From NCBI RefSeq assembly GCF_016518545.1, contig NZ_JACVTO010000003.1:279395-343394 (forward strand): 64,000 bases of DNA, read 5' to 3'. Positions 53,063 through 62,295 of the stretch are shown here, piece by piece. The notes beneath the pieces are model-generated. The model saw only the letters and a list, made by a program, of their open reading frames with translations, searched no databases and was not told where the DNA came from. Source of the DNA: Pseudomonas sp. S30. GTDB lineage: Bacteria > Pseudomonadota > Gammaproteobacteria > Pseudomonadales > Pseudomonadaceae. A program made the translations under genes and the position numbers. Every line of letters begins with the position of its first letter. Position 1 is the stretch's first letter.

Positions 53063-54451
53063 TCAGTTATCCAAAACGGCGCGTCCGGAGACACCGCGCT
53101 TGCGGTGCACCAGCAAGCCGGTCACCACTACGGCGATGCTCAGCAAGGCGGTGGCGATGATCTCGATGCGGTGGTCTTCGCGCAGCGCCATCACACCCAG
53201 TACCGCGACGATGAAGGCGATGGTCGCCCAGGTCAGGCCCGGGAACAGCCACATCCTGAACGAGATCTTCTCGCCCCGCGCTTCACGCTGGGCACGCATG
53301 CGCAGTTGCGAAACGGCGATCACCAGGTACACCAGCAACGCGATGGCGCCGGAGCTGGCCAGCAGGAACTCGAACACTTCGGCCGGGGCCAGGAAGTTGG
53401 CGAACACGCACAGGAAGGCGGCGGCGGTGGACAACAGCACGGCCCAGTGCGGCGTACCGGCACGGGTGGTGCGCTGGGCCACGGCGGGGGCGTCGCCACG
53501 CTTGCTCAGGGAGAACAGCATGCGCGAGGAGGTGTACAGCGCCGAGTTCAGGCAGCTGGTGACCGCGATCAGCACGACGATGTCGACGATCAGCTTGGCG
53601 TTGGGCACGCCGATCAGGCTCAGCACGGTCTGGTAGGAACCTTTCTCGGCCAGGGTCGGATCGTTCCACGGCACCATGGCCACCACCAGGAAGATCGACA
53701 CCAGGTAGAACAGGCAGATGCGCCAGATCACCGAGTTGGTCGCGCGGCTGATCTGCCGGCCAGGGTCCTTGGACTCGGCAGCGGCGATGGTGACGATCTC
53801 GGTCCCCATGAACGAGAACATGGTGGTCAGCATGGCCGCCAGCACGGCGCCCAGGCCATTGGGCATGAAGCCCTGGGTGTCGAACAGATGGCTCACGCCG
53901 CTCACCTGGCTACCCGGCACCAGGCCGAACATGGCCGCGCAGCCCACCACGATGAAGGCAATGATGGCCAGGACCTTCAACAGGGCGAACCAGAACTCGA
54001 ACTCACCGTAGTTCTTCACGCTGAACAGGTTGGTCACGGTCAGCGCCAGGGTGATGACCAGCGAGAAGGCCCAGAGGTCCACGGCGGGGAACCAGGCGTG
54101 GAGGATGGCAGCGGCTGCGTTGGCCTCCAGCGGGATCACCAGCACCCAGAACCACCAGTACAGCCAGCCGATGGTGAAGCCGGCCCAACGCCCGATGGCG
54201 CGGTCGGCGTAGGTGGAGAAGGATCCGGTGTCCGGCGAGGCGACGGCCATTTCGCCGAGCATGCGCATCACCAGCACCACCAGGGTGCCGGCAGCGGCGT
54301 AGGCCAGCAGCACGGCCGGACCGGCCGCCGCGATGGCGTGACCCGAACCGACGAACAGGCCGGCGCCGATCACGCCGGCGATGGACAGCATGGTGACATG
54401 CCGTTGTTTGAGCCCCTGAGCGAGGTCATTGGAATTGTGCTTACCGCTCAT
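53063..54451 (-). CDS. Amino-acid permease, AAT/GabP-like
   Basis: A 462-residue APC-superfamily permease with twelve predicted helices. The signature at helix 1 is LKQRHVTMLSIAGVIGAGLFVGSGHAIAAAGPA, and FSFMGTEIVTIAAAESKDP lies in the middle. The closest familiar type is the gamma-aminobutyrate permease; the substrate remains an inference. The ATG at 54451 is the family start (MSGKHNSNDL). A long leader with two perfect hairpins lies upstream. Confidence 0.85.
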   Translation of the reverse strand: MSGKHNSNDLAQGLKQRHVTMLSIAGVIGAGLFVGSGHAIAAAGPAVLLAYAAAGTLVVLVMRMLGEMAVASPDTGSFSTYADRAIGRWAGFTIGWLYWWFWVLVIPLEANAAAAILHAWFPAVDLWAFSLVITLALTVTNLFSVKNYGEFEFWFALLKVLAIIAFIVVGCAAMFGLVPGSQVSGVSHLFDTQGFMPNGLGAVLAAMLTTMFSFMGTEIVTIAAAESKDPGRQISRATNSVIWRICLFYLVSIFLVVAMVPWNDPTLAEKGSYQTVLSLIGVPNAKLIVDIVVLIAVTSCLNSALYTSSRMLFSLSKRGDAPAVAQRTTRAGTPHWAVLLSTAAAFLCVFANFLAPAEVFEFLLASSGAIALLVYLVIAVSQLRMRAQREARGEKISFRMWLFPGLTWATIAFIVAVLGVMALREDHRIEIIATALLSIAVVVTGLLVHRKRGVSGRAVLDN

Positions 54452-55080
54452 AAAACTACCTTTGTAAGGAGTGGACCACTCGATTGCTCGAACGCAGCGC
54501 GTCAAGGGTTGGGATAGACGGCTTGGCAATCAGCGCTTAGCAGCTGGCAATAACTGCGCCAGCTGCTAGGGCGCAGTCAAAAGAGTTCCGCAGCACCGCC
54601 ACGGACGTGGCTTGCCGCCATTCGGCCAGGCTCTGACCGAATGGCCATCGCCTTTATGTGGCGAGTGTGCATTACTGAAATACCCACTTACAAACGCACC
54701 AAAGGTAGTCCTTGGTAACACCGCTGCACCACAAAAGCGCACGCAAGGTGCAACCTAAAGGCGCAACCCTGCTGATCGTCTTGAATAGGCGCATGGCTGA
54801 GCGATTGACGTCTCGATGGCGCCAGGAGCACCTCAAAGCGCTTCCCTCGTCCGGCCAAAACTGGCACCATCGCGCCTTTTTTCATCAAGGCTCCGGTGCC
54901 GAACGCAACCCCGGGCAGACATCCTCGCGACGTTGCACTGCAGCGATGCGACAATCCGTCCCGCCTGCGACCCGAGCCCCCTGCGACCCGGTTGGCCGCC
55001 CCGAGCCGCTATGCTAGCGTGGCGCTCGCCAGGAAGGCCGCCAACAGCTGGGAACGCACCCGATCACATGAGGACCGCAC
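54452..55080. other. 629-base divergent intergenic region with two perfect hairpins
   Basis: Separates the minus-strand permease from the plus-strand ABC operon. Two perfect inverted repeats stand out: an 11-bp stem at 54538-54548/54558-54568 (TAGCAGCTGGC and complement) and a 9-bp stem at 54617-54625/54637-54645 (GCCATTCGG and CCGAATGGC). They may belong to a structured leader of the permease mRNA. No credible gene is present; small frames here lack ribosome sites. Confidence 0.5.
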
Positions 55081-55854
55081 ATGGCCCAGGCCACGCCCGC
55101 GCTGGAAATCCGCAATCTGCACAAACGCTACGGCGACCAGGAAATTCTCAAGGGCATTTCGCTGACCGCGCGCGATGGTGACGTGATCTCGATCCTCGGA
55201 TCCTCCGGCTCCGGCAAGTCCACCCTGCTGCGCTGCATCAACCTGCTGGAAAACCCGCACCAGGGCGAGATCCTGGTCGCTGGCGAAGCGCTCAAGCTCA
55301 AGGCCGACAAGGCCGGCGAGCTGATCGCCGCCGACAACCGGCAGATCAACCGCCTGCGCAGCGAAATCGGCTTCGTGTTCCAGAATTTCAACCTGTGGCC
55401 GCACATGTCGATCCTCGACAACATCATCGAGGCGCCGCGCCGCGTGCTCGGCCAGAGCAAGGCCGACGCCGTCGCCGCCGGCGAGGCACTGCTGGAAAAG
55501 GTCGGCATCTTCGACAAGCGCCACAGCTACCCCGCCCAGCTTTCCGGTGGCCAGCAGCAGCGCGCCGCCATCGCCCGCACCTTGGCCATGAAACCCAAGG
55601 TGATCCTGTTCGACGAGCCCACCTCGGCGCTCGATCCGGAAATGGTCCAGGAAGTGCTTAACGTTATCCGCGCATTGGCCGACGAAGGCCGTACCATGCT
55701 GCTGGTGACGCACGAGATGAACTTTGCCCGCCAGGTGTCCAGTGAAGTGGTGTTTCTGCACCAGGGCCTGGTGGAGGAGCAGGGATCGCCGCAGCAGGTC
55801 TTCGAGAACCCGACCTCGGCGCGTTGCAAGCAATTCATGTCCAGCCACCGCTAA
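55081..55854 (+). CDS. Basic amino-acid ABC transporter, ATP-binding protein (HisP-type)
   Basis: A 257-residue ATPase. Walker A is GSSGSGKST, the signature [16 protein letters not shown], Walker [15 protein letters not shown]. The insert after Walker A ([23 protein letters not shown]) is typical of HisP-class proteins for histidine, lysine, arginine and ornithine. First gene of a four-gene operon (ATPase, binding protein, two permeases). Confidence 0.93.
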   Translation: MAQATPALEIRNLHKRYGDQEILKGISLTARDGDVISILGSSGSGKSTLLRCINLLENPHQGEILVAGEALKLKADKAGELIAADNRQINRLRSEIGFVFQNFNLWPHMSILDNIIEAPRRVLGQSKADAVAAGEALLEKVGIFDKRHSYPAQLSGGQQQRAAIARTLAMKPKVILFDEPTSALDPEMVQEVLNVIRALADEGRTMLLVTHEMNFARQVSSEVVFLHQGLVEEQGSPQQVFENPTSARCKQFMSSHR

Positions 55855-55865
55855 CGGAGCAACAC

Positions 55866-56621
55866 ATGCAGACCTACAAGAAATTCCTCCTGGCCGCGGC
55901 CGCCACGTTGGTGATGTCGGCCAACGCCCTGGCGGCGGAAAAACTGCGCATGGGCATCGAGGCGGCCTACCCGCCGTTCAACAACAAGGATGCCAGCGGC
56001 AACGTGGTCGGCTTCGACAAGGACATCGGCGACGCCCTGTGCGCCAAGATGAAGGTCGAATGCTCGGTCGTCACTTCCGACTGGGACGGCATCATCCCCG
56101 CCCTGAACGCCAAGAAGTTCGACTTCCTGGTGTCGTCGCTGTCGATCACCGACGAGCGCAAGCAGGCGGTGGACTTCACCAACCCGTACTACTCCAACAA
56201 GCTGCAGTTCATCGCGCCGAAGAACGTCGACTTCAAGACCGACAAGGATTCGCTCAAGGGCAAGGTGATCGGCACCCAGCGCGCCACCCTGGCCGGCACC
56301 TGGCTGGAAGACACCTACGGCAGCGATATCACCATCAAGCTGTACGACACCCAGGAAAACGCCTACCTCGACCTGACCTCGGGCCGAGTCGACGCGATCC
56401 TGGCCGACAAGTACGTGCAGTACGACTGGCTCAAGAGCCCCGAAGGCCAGAACTACGAGTTCAAGGGCGAGCCGGTGGTGGACAGCGACAAGATCGGCAT
56501 CGCCGTGCGCAAGGGTGACACCAAGCTGCGCGACGACCTGAACAAGGCCCTGGCCGAAATCAAGGCCGACGGCACGTACAAGAAGATCAACGAAAAGTAC
56601 TTCCCGTTCAGCATCGAATGA
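55866..56621 (+). CDS. Basic amino-acid ABC transporter, periplasmic binding protein
   Basis: A 251-residue family-3 solute-binding protein with a signal peptide (MQTYKKFLLAAAATLVMSAN, cut after ALA). Pocket and family marks: LRMGIEAAYPPFNNKDASG, VVGFDKDIGDALC, CSVVTSDWDGIIPAL and FLVSSLSITDERKQAVDF, typical of lysine/arginine/ornithine/histidine binders. It follows the ATPase after 11 bases. Confidence 0.93.
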   Translation: MQTYKKFLLAAAATLVMSANALAAEKLRMGIEAAYPPFNNKDASGNVVGFDKDIGDALCAKMKVECSVVTSDWDGIIPALNAKKFDFLVSSLSITDERKQAVDFTNPYYSNKLQFIAPKNVDFKTDKDSLKGKVIGTQRATLAGTWLEDTYGSDITIKLYDTQENAYLDLTSGRVDAILADKYVQYDWLKSPEGQNYEFKGEPVVDSDKIGIAVRKGDTKLRDDLNKALAEIKADGTYKKINEKYFPFSIE

Positions 56622-56678
56622 TTCACCCCGACCGGCACCGCCTCGGCGCGGTGCCCGTCCCTTGAATGCACCCTGCCC

Positions 56679-57374
56679 ATGAATATCGACCTGCACGGAT
56701 TCGGTCCGGCCATGTTGGCCGGCACTCTGATGACCGTAAAACTGGCGCTGTGCGCCCTGCTGCTGGGCCTGGTCCTGGGCCTGCTCGGCGCCCTGGCCAA
56801 GACCTCGCCGTTCAAGCCCCTGCAATGGCTGGGCGGCACCTACTCGACCCTGGTTCGCGGCGTGCCCGAACTGCTCTGGGTGCTGCTGATCTACTTCGGC
56901 ACCGTCGGGCTGATGAACAGCCTGGGCGAGGCCCTGAACATGCCTGGCCTGGAACTGAGCGCCTTCGCCGCCGGGGTGATCGCCCTGGGCCTGTGCTTCG
57001 GCGCCTACGCCACGGAAGTGTTCCGTGGCGCCATCCTGGCGATCCCCAAGGGCCACCGCGAAGCGGGCCTGGCGCTGGGGCTGTCCAAGGGGCGCATCCT
57101 GTCGCGCATCATCCTGCCGCAGATGTGGCGCGTGGCCCTGCCGGGCCTGGGCAACCTGTTCATGATCCTGATGAAGGACACCGCGCTGGTGTCGGTGATC
57201 GGCCTGGAGGAAATCATGCGCCACGCGCAGATCGGCGTGACCGTGACCAAGGAGCCCTTCACCTTCTACGCCGTGGCCGCCTGCATCTACCTGTGCCTGA
57301 CCGTAGTCGCCATGATCGGCATGCACTTTCTTGAACGACGCGCCGCTCGCGGCTTCGCGAGGGCCGCGCAATGA
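56679..57374 (+). CDS. Basic amino-acid ABC transporter permease (HisQ-type)
   Basis: A 231-residue HisMQ permease with five to six helices. The entrance motif is STLVRGVPELLWVLLIYFG; the coupling loop is KGHREAGLALGLSKGRILSRIILPQM. It pairs with the next gene, whose start overlaps its stop by four bases (ATGA), to form a heterodimeric channel. Confidence 0.93.
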   Translation: MNIDLHGFGPAMLAGTLMTVKLALCALLLGLVLGLLGALAKTSPFKPLQWLGGTYSTLVRGVPELLWVLLIYFGTVGLMNSLGEALNMPGLELSAFAAGVIALGLCFGAYATEVFRGAILAIPKGHREAGLALGLSKGRILSRIILPQMWRVALPGLGNLFMILMKDTALVSVIGLEEIMRHAQIGVTVTKEPFTFYAVAACIYLCLTVVAMIGMHFLERRAARGFARAAQ

Positions 57375-58060
57375 ATTGGGAAGTGATCATCAAGTGGTTG
57401 CCGCGCCTGGCCCAGGGCGCGACCCTGACCCTGGAGCTGGTGGCCATCGCCGTCATCGCCGGGCTGATCCTGGCCATCCCGCTGGGCATCGCCCGCGCCT
57501 CGCGGCACTGGTACGTGCGCGCCCTGCCCTACGGCTACATCTTCTTCTTCCGTGGCACGCCGCTGCTGGTGCAGCTGTTCCTGGTGTACTACGGCCTGGC
57601 GCAGTTCGACACGGTGCGCAGCAGCGCGCTGTGGCCCTACCTGCGCGATCCGTTCTGGTGCACGGTGTTCACCATGACCCTGCACACCGCCGCCTACATC
57701 GCCGAGATCCTGCGCGGCGCGCTCCAGGCCATTCCCAAGGGCGAGATCGAGGCGGCGCGTGCGCTGGGCATGTCGCGCGGCAAGGCGCTGTGGTACATCA
57801 TGCTGCCGCGCGCCGCGCGCATCGGCCTGCCGGCCTACAGCAACGAAGTGATCCTGATGCTCAAGGCCAGCGCCCTGGCCAGTACCGTGACCCTGCTGGA
57901 ACTCACCGGCATGGCCCGTACCATCATCGCCCGCACCTACCTACCGGTGGAGATCTTCTTTGCCGCCGGGGTGTTCTACCTGGTGATTTCCTTCGCGCTG
58001 GTGCAAGGCTTCAAGCTGCTGGAACGCTGGCTACGCGTCGACGCCTCCCAAGGCCGCTGA
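57371..58060 (+). CDS. Basic amino-acid ABC transporter permease (HisM-type)
   Basis: A 229-residue HisMQ permease, second membrane subunit of the importer. It has the motif [21 protein letters not shown] and the coupling loop KGEIEAARALGMSRGKALWYIMLPRA. ATGA overlap with the HisQ-type gene. A hairpin follows the stop. Confidence 0.93.
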   Translation: MNWEVIIKWLPRLAQGATLTLELVAIAVIAGLILAIPLGIARASRHWYVRALPYGYIFFFRGTPLLVQLFLVYYGLAQFDTVRSSALWPYLRDPFWCTVFTMTLHTAAYIAEILRGALQAIPKGEIEAARALGMSRGKALWYIMLPRAARIGLPAYSNEVILMLKASALASTVTLLELTGMARTIIARTYLPVEIFFAAGVFYLVISFALVQGFKLLERWLRVDASQGR

Positions 58061-58068
58061 CCGCACCC

Positions 58069-58090
58069 GCTCCTGCACCGGCGCAGGAGC
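58069..58090 (+). terminator. Hairpin after the ABC operon
   Basis: Eight-bp arms GCTCCTGC and GCAGGAGC around a 6-base loop, eight bases after the stop, followed by a REP-like CCCCCGCGAAGA. No T-run. Confidence 0.6.
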
Positions 58091-58115
58091 GGATTCCCCC
58101 GCGAAGAATCTCGAC

Positions 58116-59327
58116 ATGCCCGCCTTTCTCGCCCACCACCAGCTCACCGAACGCTTCCAGGCCCTGGACCTGTTCCTGCACCAGCATGAACACCTGTGGA
58201 AACCCCGCCCGTTCACCGCCCTGCGCCTGGAATGGGAAACCCATCACCCGGACCTGTCCCACTGGCTGCGCAGCCGCACCCTGGATGAGGCCGAAGCCGC
58301 GCACCATCACCCCGAACAGCTCCGCGCCCCCGCCCCTTTCACGCAACTGGCCAATGACGCCATCCGCCTCAGCACCGTGGGCGAACTCCCGCCCATGGAC
58401 CTGCACCCCGCTGGCCACCGCCTGGACGTCAACGTCCCCGGCCGCAAATGGCAGCAGATCGAAGCCTTCGGCAGCCGCCTGAGCTTCCACGCCCAGGCAC
58501 GCCGCTGGCTCGACTGGTGCTCGGGCAAAGGCCACCTGGGCCGACGCCTGCTGCAACCCGGCCAGCAGCTGACCTGCCTGGAATACGACACCGCGCTGGT
58601 CGCTGCCGGCCAGGCCCTGAGCGACCACCACCGGCTGCCCGCCCATCACCTGCATCAGGATGTGCTGGCCGCCGACGCCGTCCAGCAGCTGCACCCCGAC
58701 CACAGCGTGGTCGCCCTGCACGCCTGCGGCGACCTGCACGTGCGCCTGCTGCAACTGGCCAGCGCCCAGGGCTGCCAGCACATCGCCGTGGCGCCCTGTT
58801 GCTACAACCGCATCCAGGCCGACCACTACCAGCCCCTGTCCCAAGCCGCCCAGGCCTCTCCGCTGCGCCTGAGCCTGGACGACCTCGCCCTGCCCCTGAG
58901 CGAAGCCGTCACCTCCAGCGCCCGAGAGCGCCGCCAGCGCGACACCTCAATGGCACGACGCCTGGGCTTCGACCTGCTGCAACGCCAGCAACGCCAGACC
59001 GACGACTACCTGCCCACGCCGTCCCTGCCCACCGCCTGGCTGAGCAAGCCGTTTGAAACCTACTGTCGCGACCTCGCGGCCCTGCGCAATGTGCCCTTCA
59101 CCGGCCACCCCGACTGGACCGCCCTGGAAGCCGCCGGTTGGCAACGCCTAGCCGAAGTGCGCAACCTGGAGCTGTTGCGCAACCTGTTCCGCCGCCCGCT
59201 GGAACTGTGGCTGGTGCTCGACAAAGCGCTCTATCTGCAAGCGCAGCATTACCACGTGCGCCTGGGCACCTTCTGCGACTACCCTCTCACTCCGCGCAAT
59301 CTGCTTCTATTGGCGGAGCGAAAATAG
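58116..59327 (+). CDS. SAM-dependent methyltransferase-like protein
   Basis: A 403-residue protein with a central Rossmann methyltransferase core: WLDWCSGKGHLGRRLL as the SAM-binding loop near residues 130-145, then CLEYDTAL, SVVALHACGDLHVRLL and VAPCCYNRI. The CSGKGHLG plus HACGDL plus APCCYN pattern is that of the METTL25/RRNAD1-like methyltransferase family. The substrate is unknown. The C-terminal ~120 residues are unusually rich in Gln and Arg. Confidence 0.8.
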   Translation: MPAFLAHHQLTERFQALDLFLHQHEHLWKPRPFTALRLEWETHHPDLSHWLRSRTLDEAEAAHHHPEQLRAPAPFTQLANDAIRLSTVGELPPMDLHPAGHRLDVNVPGRKWQQIEAFGSRLSFHAQARRWLDWCSGKGHLGRRLLQPGQQLTCLEYDTALVAAGQALSDHHRLPAHHLHQDVLAADAVQQLHPDHSVVALHACGDLHVRLLQLASAQGCQHIAVAPCCYNRIQADHYQPLSQAAQASPLRLSLDDLALPLSEAVTSSARERRQRDTSMARRLGFDLLQRQQRQTDDYLPTPSLPTAWLSKPFETYCRDLAALRNVPFTGHPDWTALEAAGWQRLAEVRNLELLRNLFRRPLELWLVLDKALYLQAQHYHVRLGTFCDYPLTPRNLLLLAERK

Positions 59328-59754
59328 CGGAGTAACCTGTGGATAAGTCTGTGAACAAGCTTGTGATGAAATCCTTCGGCAGCCTCTGATTCGCGCGATT
59401 CTGCAGCGGTGCGCTTATTCCAAATCTCAACCATAGCCAGCAAAAACAGGACTTTGCGCAAAGACCAGCGGCCCGAAGATTCCACTTGCCTTTTCTGAAA
59501 AGCGTTTATCCCAATTGTGTATAAGCCTCGCCGGTTGTAGGACAGGATTCATCCACAATGGCCGTAAAACAGCCCCGATCACCCCATCCGGTGTATCATT
59601 CCCACCACATTCCACACCTGCGCAAACAGGAACGCCGTCACAACTCCCCCGCCCCGAGCTACCACCCTTTCGCTCGACCCGCTAAAGTTGCGACCGCCCA
59701 GCCCGCGCCCACTCCAAGGCCCCGGCCCTGCGCATCCGCCCTTCGGATAGATAG
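59328..59754. other. 427-base gap with DnaA-box-like sites
   Basis: No supported gene. One perfect DnaA-box sequence (TGTGGATAA, 59338-59346) and two single-mismatch boxes (TGTGTATAA at 59516-59524, TCATCCACA at 59549-59557) occur here. The composition is more A+T-rich than its surroundings near 59500-59530. Small frames in it have no ribosome site. Confidence 0.4.
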
Positions 59755-60024
59755 ATGAACGGATCTCGACTCGTGAAACAGACCACCCCCCTCACCGCCC
59801 TGGCCCTCGCACTGGCCCTCACCGGCTGCGCCCCCAACAGCGCCAACGCCCCGAAAACCCCCAGCCTGGGCTGGGAAACCCCCGGCATGCAGCTAGGCGG
59901 CGACCGCGGACTGCCCTTGCAGGCTGAAGCCCCGTGCCGGCGTCGCGGCTGCGACAACCACAAGCTGTTCTTCAACCCCGCCGAGCCCGAACCGAGCGTG
60001 AACAGCATCCACCGCGGCTGGTAG
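59755..60024 (+). CDS. Small predicted lipoprotein
   Basis: Eighty-nine residues (or 82 from an internal GTG). The signal peptide LTALALALALTGC ends in a lipobox Cys. The mature part is short and Pro/Asn-rich, with a Cys pair (CRRRGCDNHKLFFNP) and the C-terminus VNSIHRGW. I do not recognise a family. It lies just upstream of tRNA-Thr. Confidence 0.65.
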   Translation: MNGSRLVKQTTPLTALALALALTGCAPNSANAPKTPSLGWETPGMQLGGDRGLPLQAEAPCRRRGCDNHKLFFNPAEPEPSVNSIHRGW

Positions 60025-60121
60025 GATTTTCTTCTTTTGCGTCGGTGACTTAGGTGATTGCAGGCGCAATGCAAGGAAGTGGTTTACAGCGGCTCGCGGA
60101 TAGCTATAATGACGCCCCTGT

Positions 60122-60197
<76 letters not shown>

Positions 60198-60202
60198 TCT
60201 TA

Positions 60203-60235
60203 GAAGCCCCGCGATGCGGGGCTTTCTGCTTTTTG
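60203..60235 (+). terminator. Terminator downstream of tRNA-Thr
   Basis: Nine-bp perfect stem (AAGCCCCGC and GCGGGGCTT) with a 3-base loop, followed by a T-rich tract (TCTGCTTTTT). It lies six bases after the tRNA. Confidence 0.88.
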
Positions 60236-60438
60236 GCGATGATGAGTCGTGATTTTACAATCACGCAAGCATCCACATTTCGTCCACATTCTTCGACTCC
60301 CTCCAATAAATCCCAGTACCTGTCCTTAGCCTTGATGGTGCGTTGAGCAGTCCTCCGTAGTGCATGATGGGATGTCCTCTCGTGCAAGCCTCCCTTCTAA
60401 AGTATCAACATGCGATCTGTTCACCAGCTGTCGTGCCT
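60236..60438. other. Left part of the tRNA-Thr element without a gene
   Basis: About 200 bases behind the tRNA terminator. An integrase or excisionase would be expected here, but no convincing frame or motif is seen on either strand. Confidence 0.4.
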
Positions 60439-60984
60439 ATGACACCGCTCACCGCTCGACAGTACTGCGGGCAGGGTAAAGGCGTGAAAGTGCCAGAAAT
60501 CCTACGCATTTGGGCGGACGACCTGTCCGAGCAAACAGACAACACGGAAACTGCGCACTAGGACTTCAAGCCCAGGATTCTCACCCTGACGTTGAACATC
60601 CCAAACAAGAACGCAGCCTGGCTACGCGATCTGATGCGCGTGGCCGAGGCCACCGAGGGCGGTGGCCAGCTCAAGACGTACCGCGTCGTGAGCGACACCG
60701 CAGCAGCTTTCGGGATGCGCCAGGTTCAGTTCTCCGAGGGTGTGAGTGCTCGCGAAGACGATATGTTTGCAATGTGGCGCATCCAGCTCGGACTGACCGA
60801 GAAGAAGTCGAACCCGGAGAAGGTAGAGAAGCGCAGCGCCAAGGGCACCGTCACCGCGCAGGCCGGTACCGGATCTGCCGTGGGCGGGACTGGTGGCGGC
60901 GGGGACGATGGCCAGAGGCAGGAGCTGACCGGTTTCGAGGCAACCCTGAAAAAGGTGGATGACTGGCTCGAGGGTGGCAAATGA
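60439..60984 (+). pseudogene. Phage tail/baseplate-type protein with an internal stop
   Basis: The frame reads from an ATG at 60439 (MTPLTARQYCGQGKG) and is interrupted by TAG at 60559-60561. It then continues as DFKPRILTLTLNIPNKN, GGGQLKTYRVVSDTAAAFGMRQVQFSEGVS and a glycine-rich tail ending DDWLEGGK. Restoring one codon gives ~182 residues in one frame, similar in style to small baseplate proteins of tailed prophages. Translation could restart at a TTG at 60592, giving 130 residues. The tail overlaps the next phage gene by four bases (ATGA). Confidence 0.65.
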
Positions 60985-62149
60985 AGCTGCACCAGGCGCT
61001 GAGCGTGGCCGGGGTCGGCTATGACCTGGTCAAGGCAGACGTGCGCCTCGAGCTGCGAACCCAGGCCAGGCGACGTTCACTGTCCAGGCCGAGCAGCCGT
61101 TGAAAGGTCTGGTGGCCCTCGACCTGGGCTACAACGATAAACCACTGCAGCGGCATTTCCTGGGCTACGTCGAACGAAGCACTGGAGCCAACTTAAAACA
61201 GCAGGTGCTGTTCTGCCGCGAGCTGGCCGCGATCCTGGCCAAGCCGATGCCGATGAACCTGCGCCATGGGGATCTGCGTGCCGTGCTCAAGGACGCCAGC
61301 CGCCAAACCGGGCCGCGCTTCGGCGTCGATGTCCAGGTGCTGCTGCCAGACGGCGAGCCAGATCCGGCACTGCCGGTGTTCACCAGCTTGCCGCTGCCGG
61401 CGCCGATGGGCGGCCAGGAAGCCGGCATGTTTGGCTTTCCCGAGGAGGGCACCACGGTGGTGGTCTCGTTTGCCTACGGCCTGCCGCACAAGCCGTTTAT
61501 CCAGCAGATCCTGCCGCATGGCCTGAGCCTGCCCAGGGTACCGAAGGGCGACAAGGTCTGGCAGCACAGCGAGGCCTGCCAGCAGCGCGTGGACGCGGAC
61601 GGCAACTGGCTGCGCCAGACGGATGGAAAGATCCAGGACAAGGCGATCGAGCGCGGAGTGGAGTCACTGACGAATACCGAGCGCCACCAGAGCCACACCA
61701 GCCAGGTGGATGGCCATTCGACGGAGACGATCGGGGGCATCAAAAAGATCGAGGCACTGGGCGCCCTCAAGCTGCTGTCGGGCGGTTCCGCTAGCCTGGC
61801 GGCGGTAGATGACCTGCACCAAGCCACTGGGCGCGACCTCAACCTGGTGGTGGGGCAGAAGCTGAATGCGGTGATAGGCGAGGATCTGCAGGAGCGCATT
61901 GAGGGGATACGCAAGAGCGTGACAGCAGGCAGTCAGCGCCTGCAGGCGCCCAAGACCTGGGTAGGTTCGGAGGGGGTCAACGTATTGCAAGTGCTCTGTG
62001 ATCTGCTCGACCTAGTGCAGGAGATGAACGCGCAACTGGCGATGCATGTTCACGGACCGTCACCAGCCCCGAACAATGCCGCTGCATTCACTTCTGCCGC
62101 GAACAGCGCACAGAGGATGGGCACCCAGCTTAAGCAGATCACCCTATAA
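60981..62149 (+). pseudogene. Phage baseplate/tail-spike-like protein, frameshifted
   Basis: It starts MKLHQALSVAGVGYDLVKAD and shifts frame near 61065-61067. One missing C in CGAACCCAGG sends the first frame to a TGA at ~61101. Adding a single base joins it to the downstream frame (TFTVQAEQPLKGLVALDLGYN), giving ~389 residues. The middle (GMFGFPEEGTTVVVSFAYG) looks like the OB-fold of gp5/gpV-type spike proteins. The C-terminal third, with repeated short strands (TIGGIKKIEALGALKLLSGG), resembles a spike needle. A TTG at 61100 could start a 349-residue fragment. Confidence 0.7.
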
Positions 62150-62295
62150 TCAAAAGTTCAGATACACAACGCACGTGAGCGCTTACTCAATTATGCTCCC
62201 TCCAAACCCTATGTAAGATTATAAACTGAGGATCTCAACATGATGCCATGTGCAATTTCCGGGCTGGCCGCTTCATCGAAGACAACTATAGAAGT

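Noticed and set aside
54856..54876. Possible sigma-54 promoter (ACTGGCACCATCGCGCC) before the second ABC operon
   Set aside because: GG and the nearest GC are eight, not ten, bases apart, so the -24/-12 spacing fails.
54688..54954. Small frames between the permease and the ABC operon
   Set aside because: No ribosome sites, mixed strands and no protein-like pattern.
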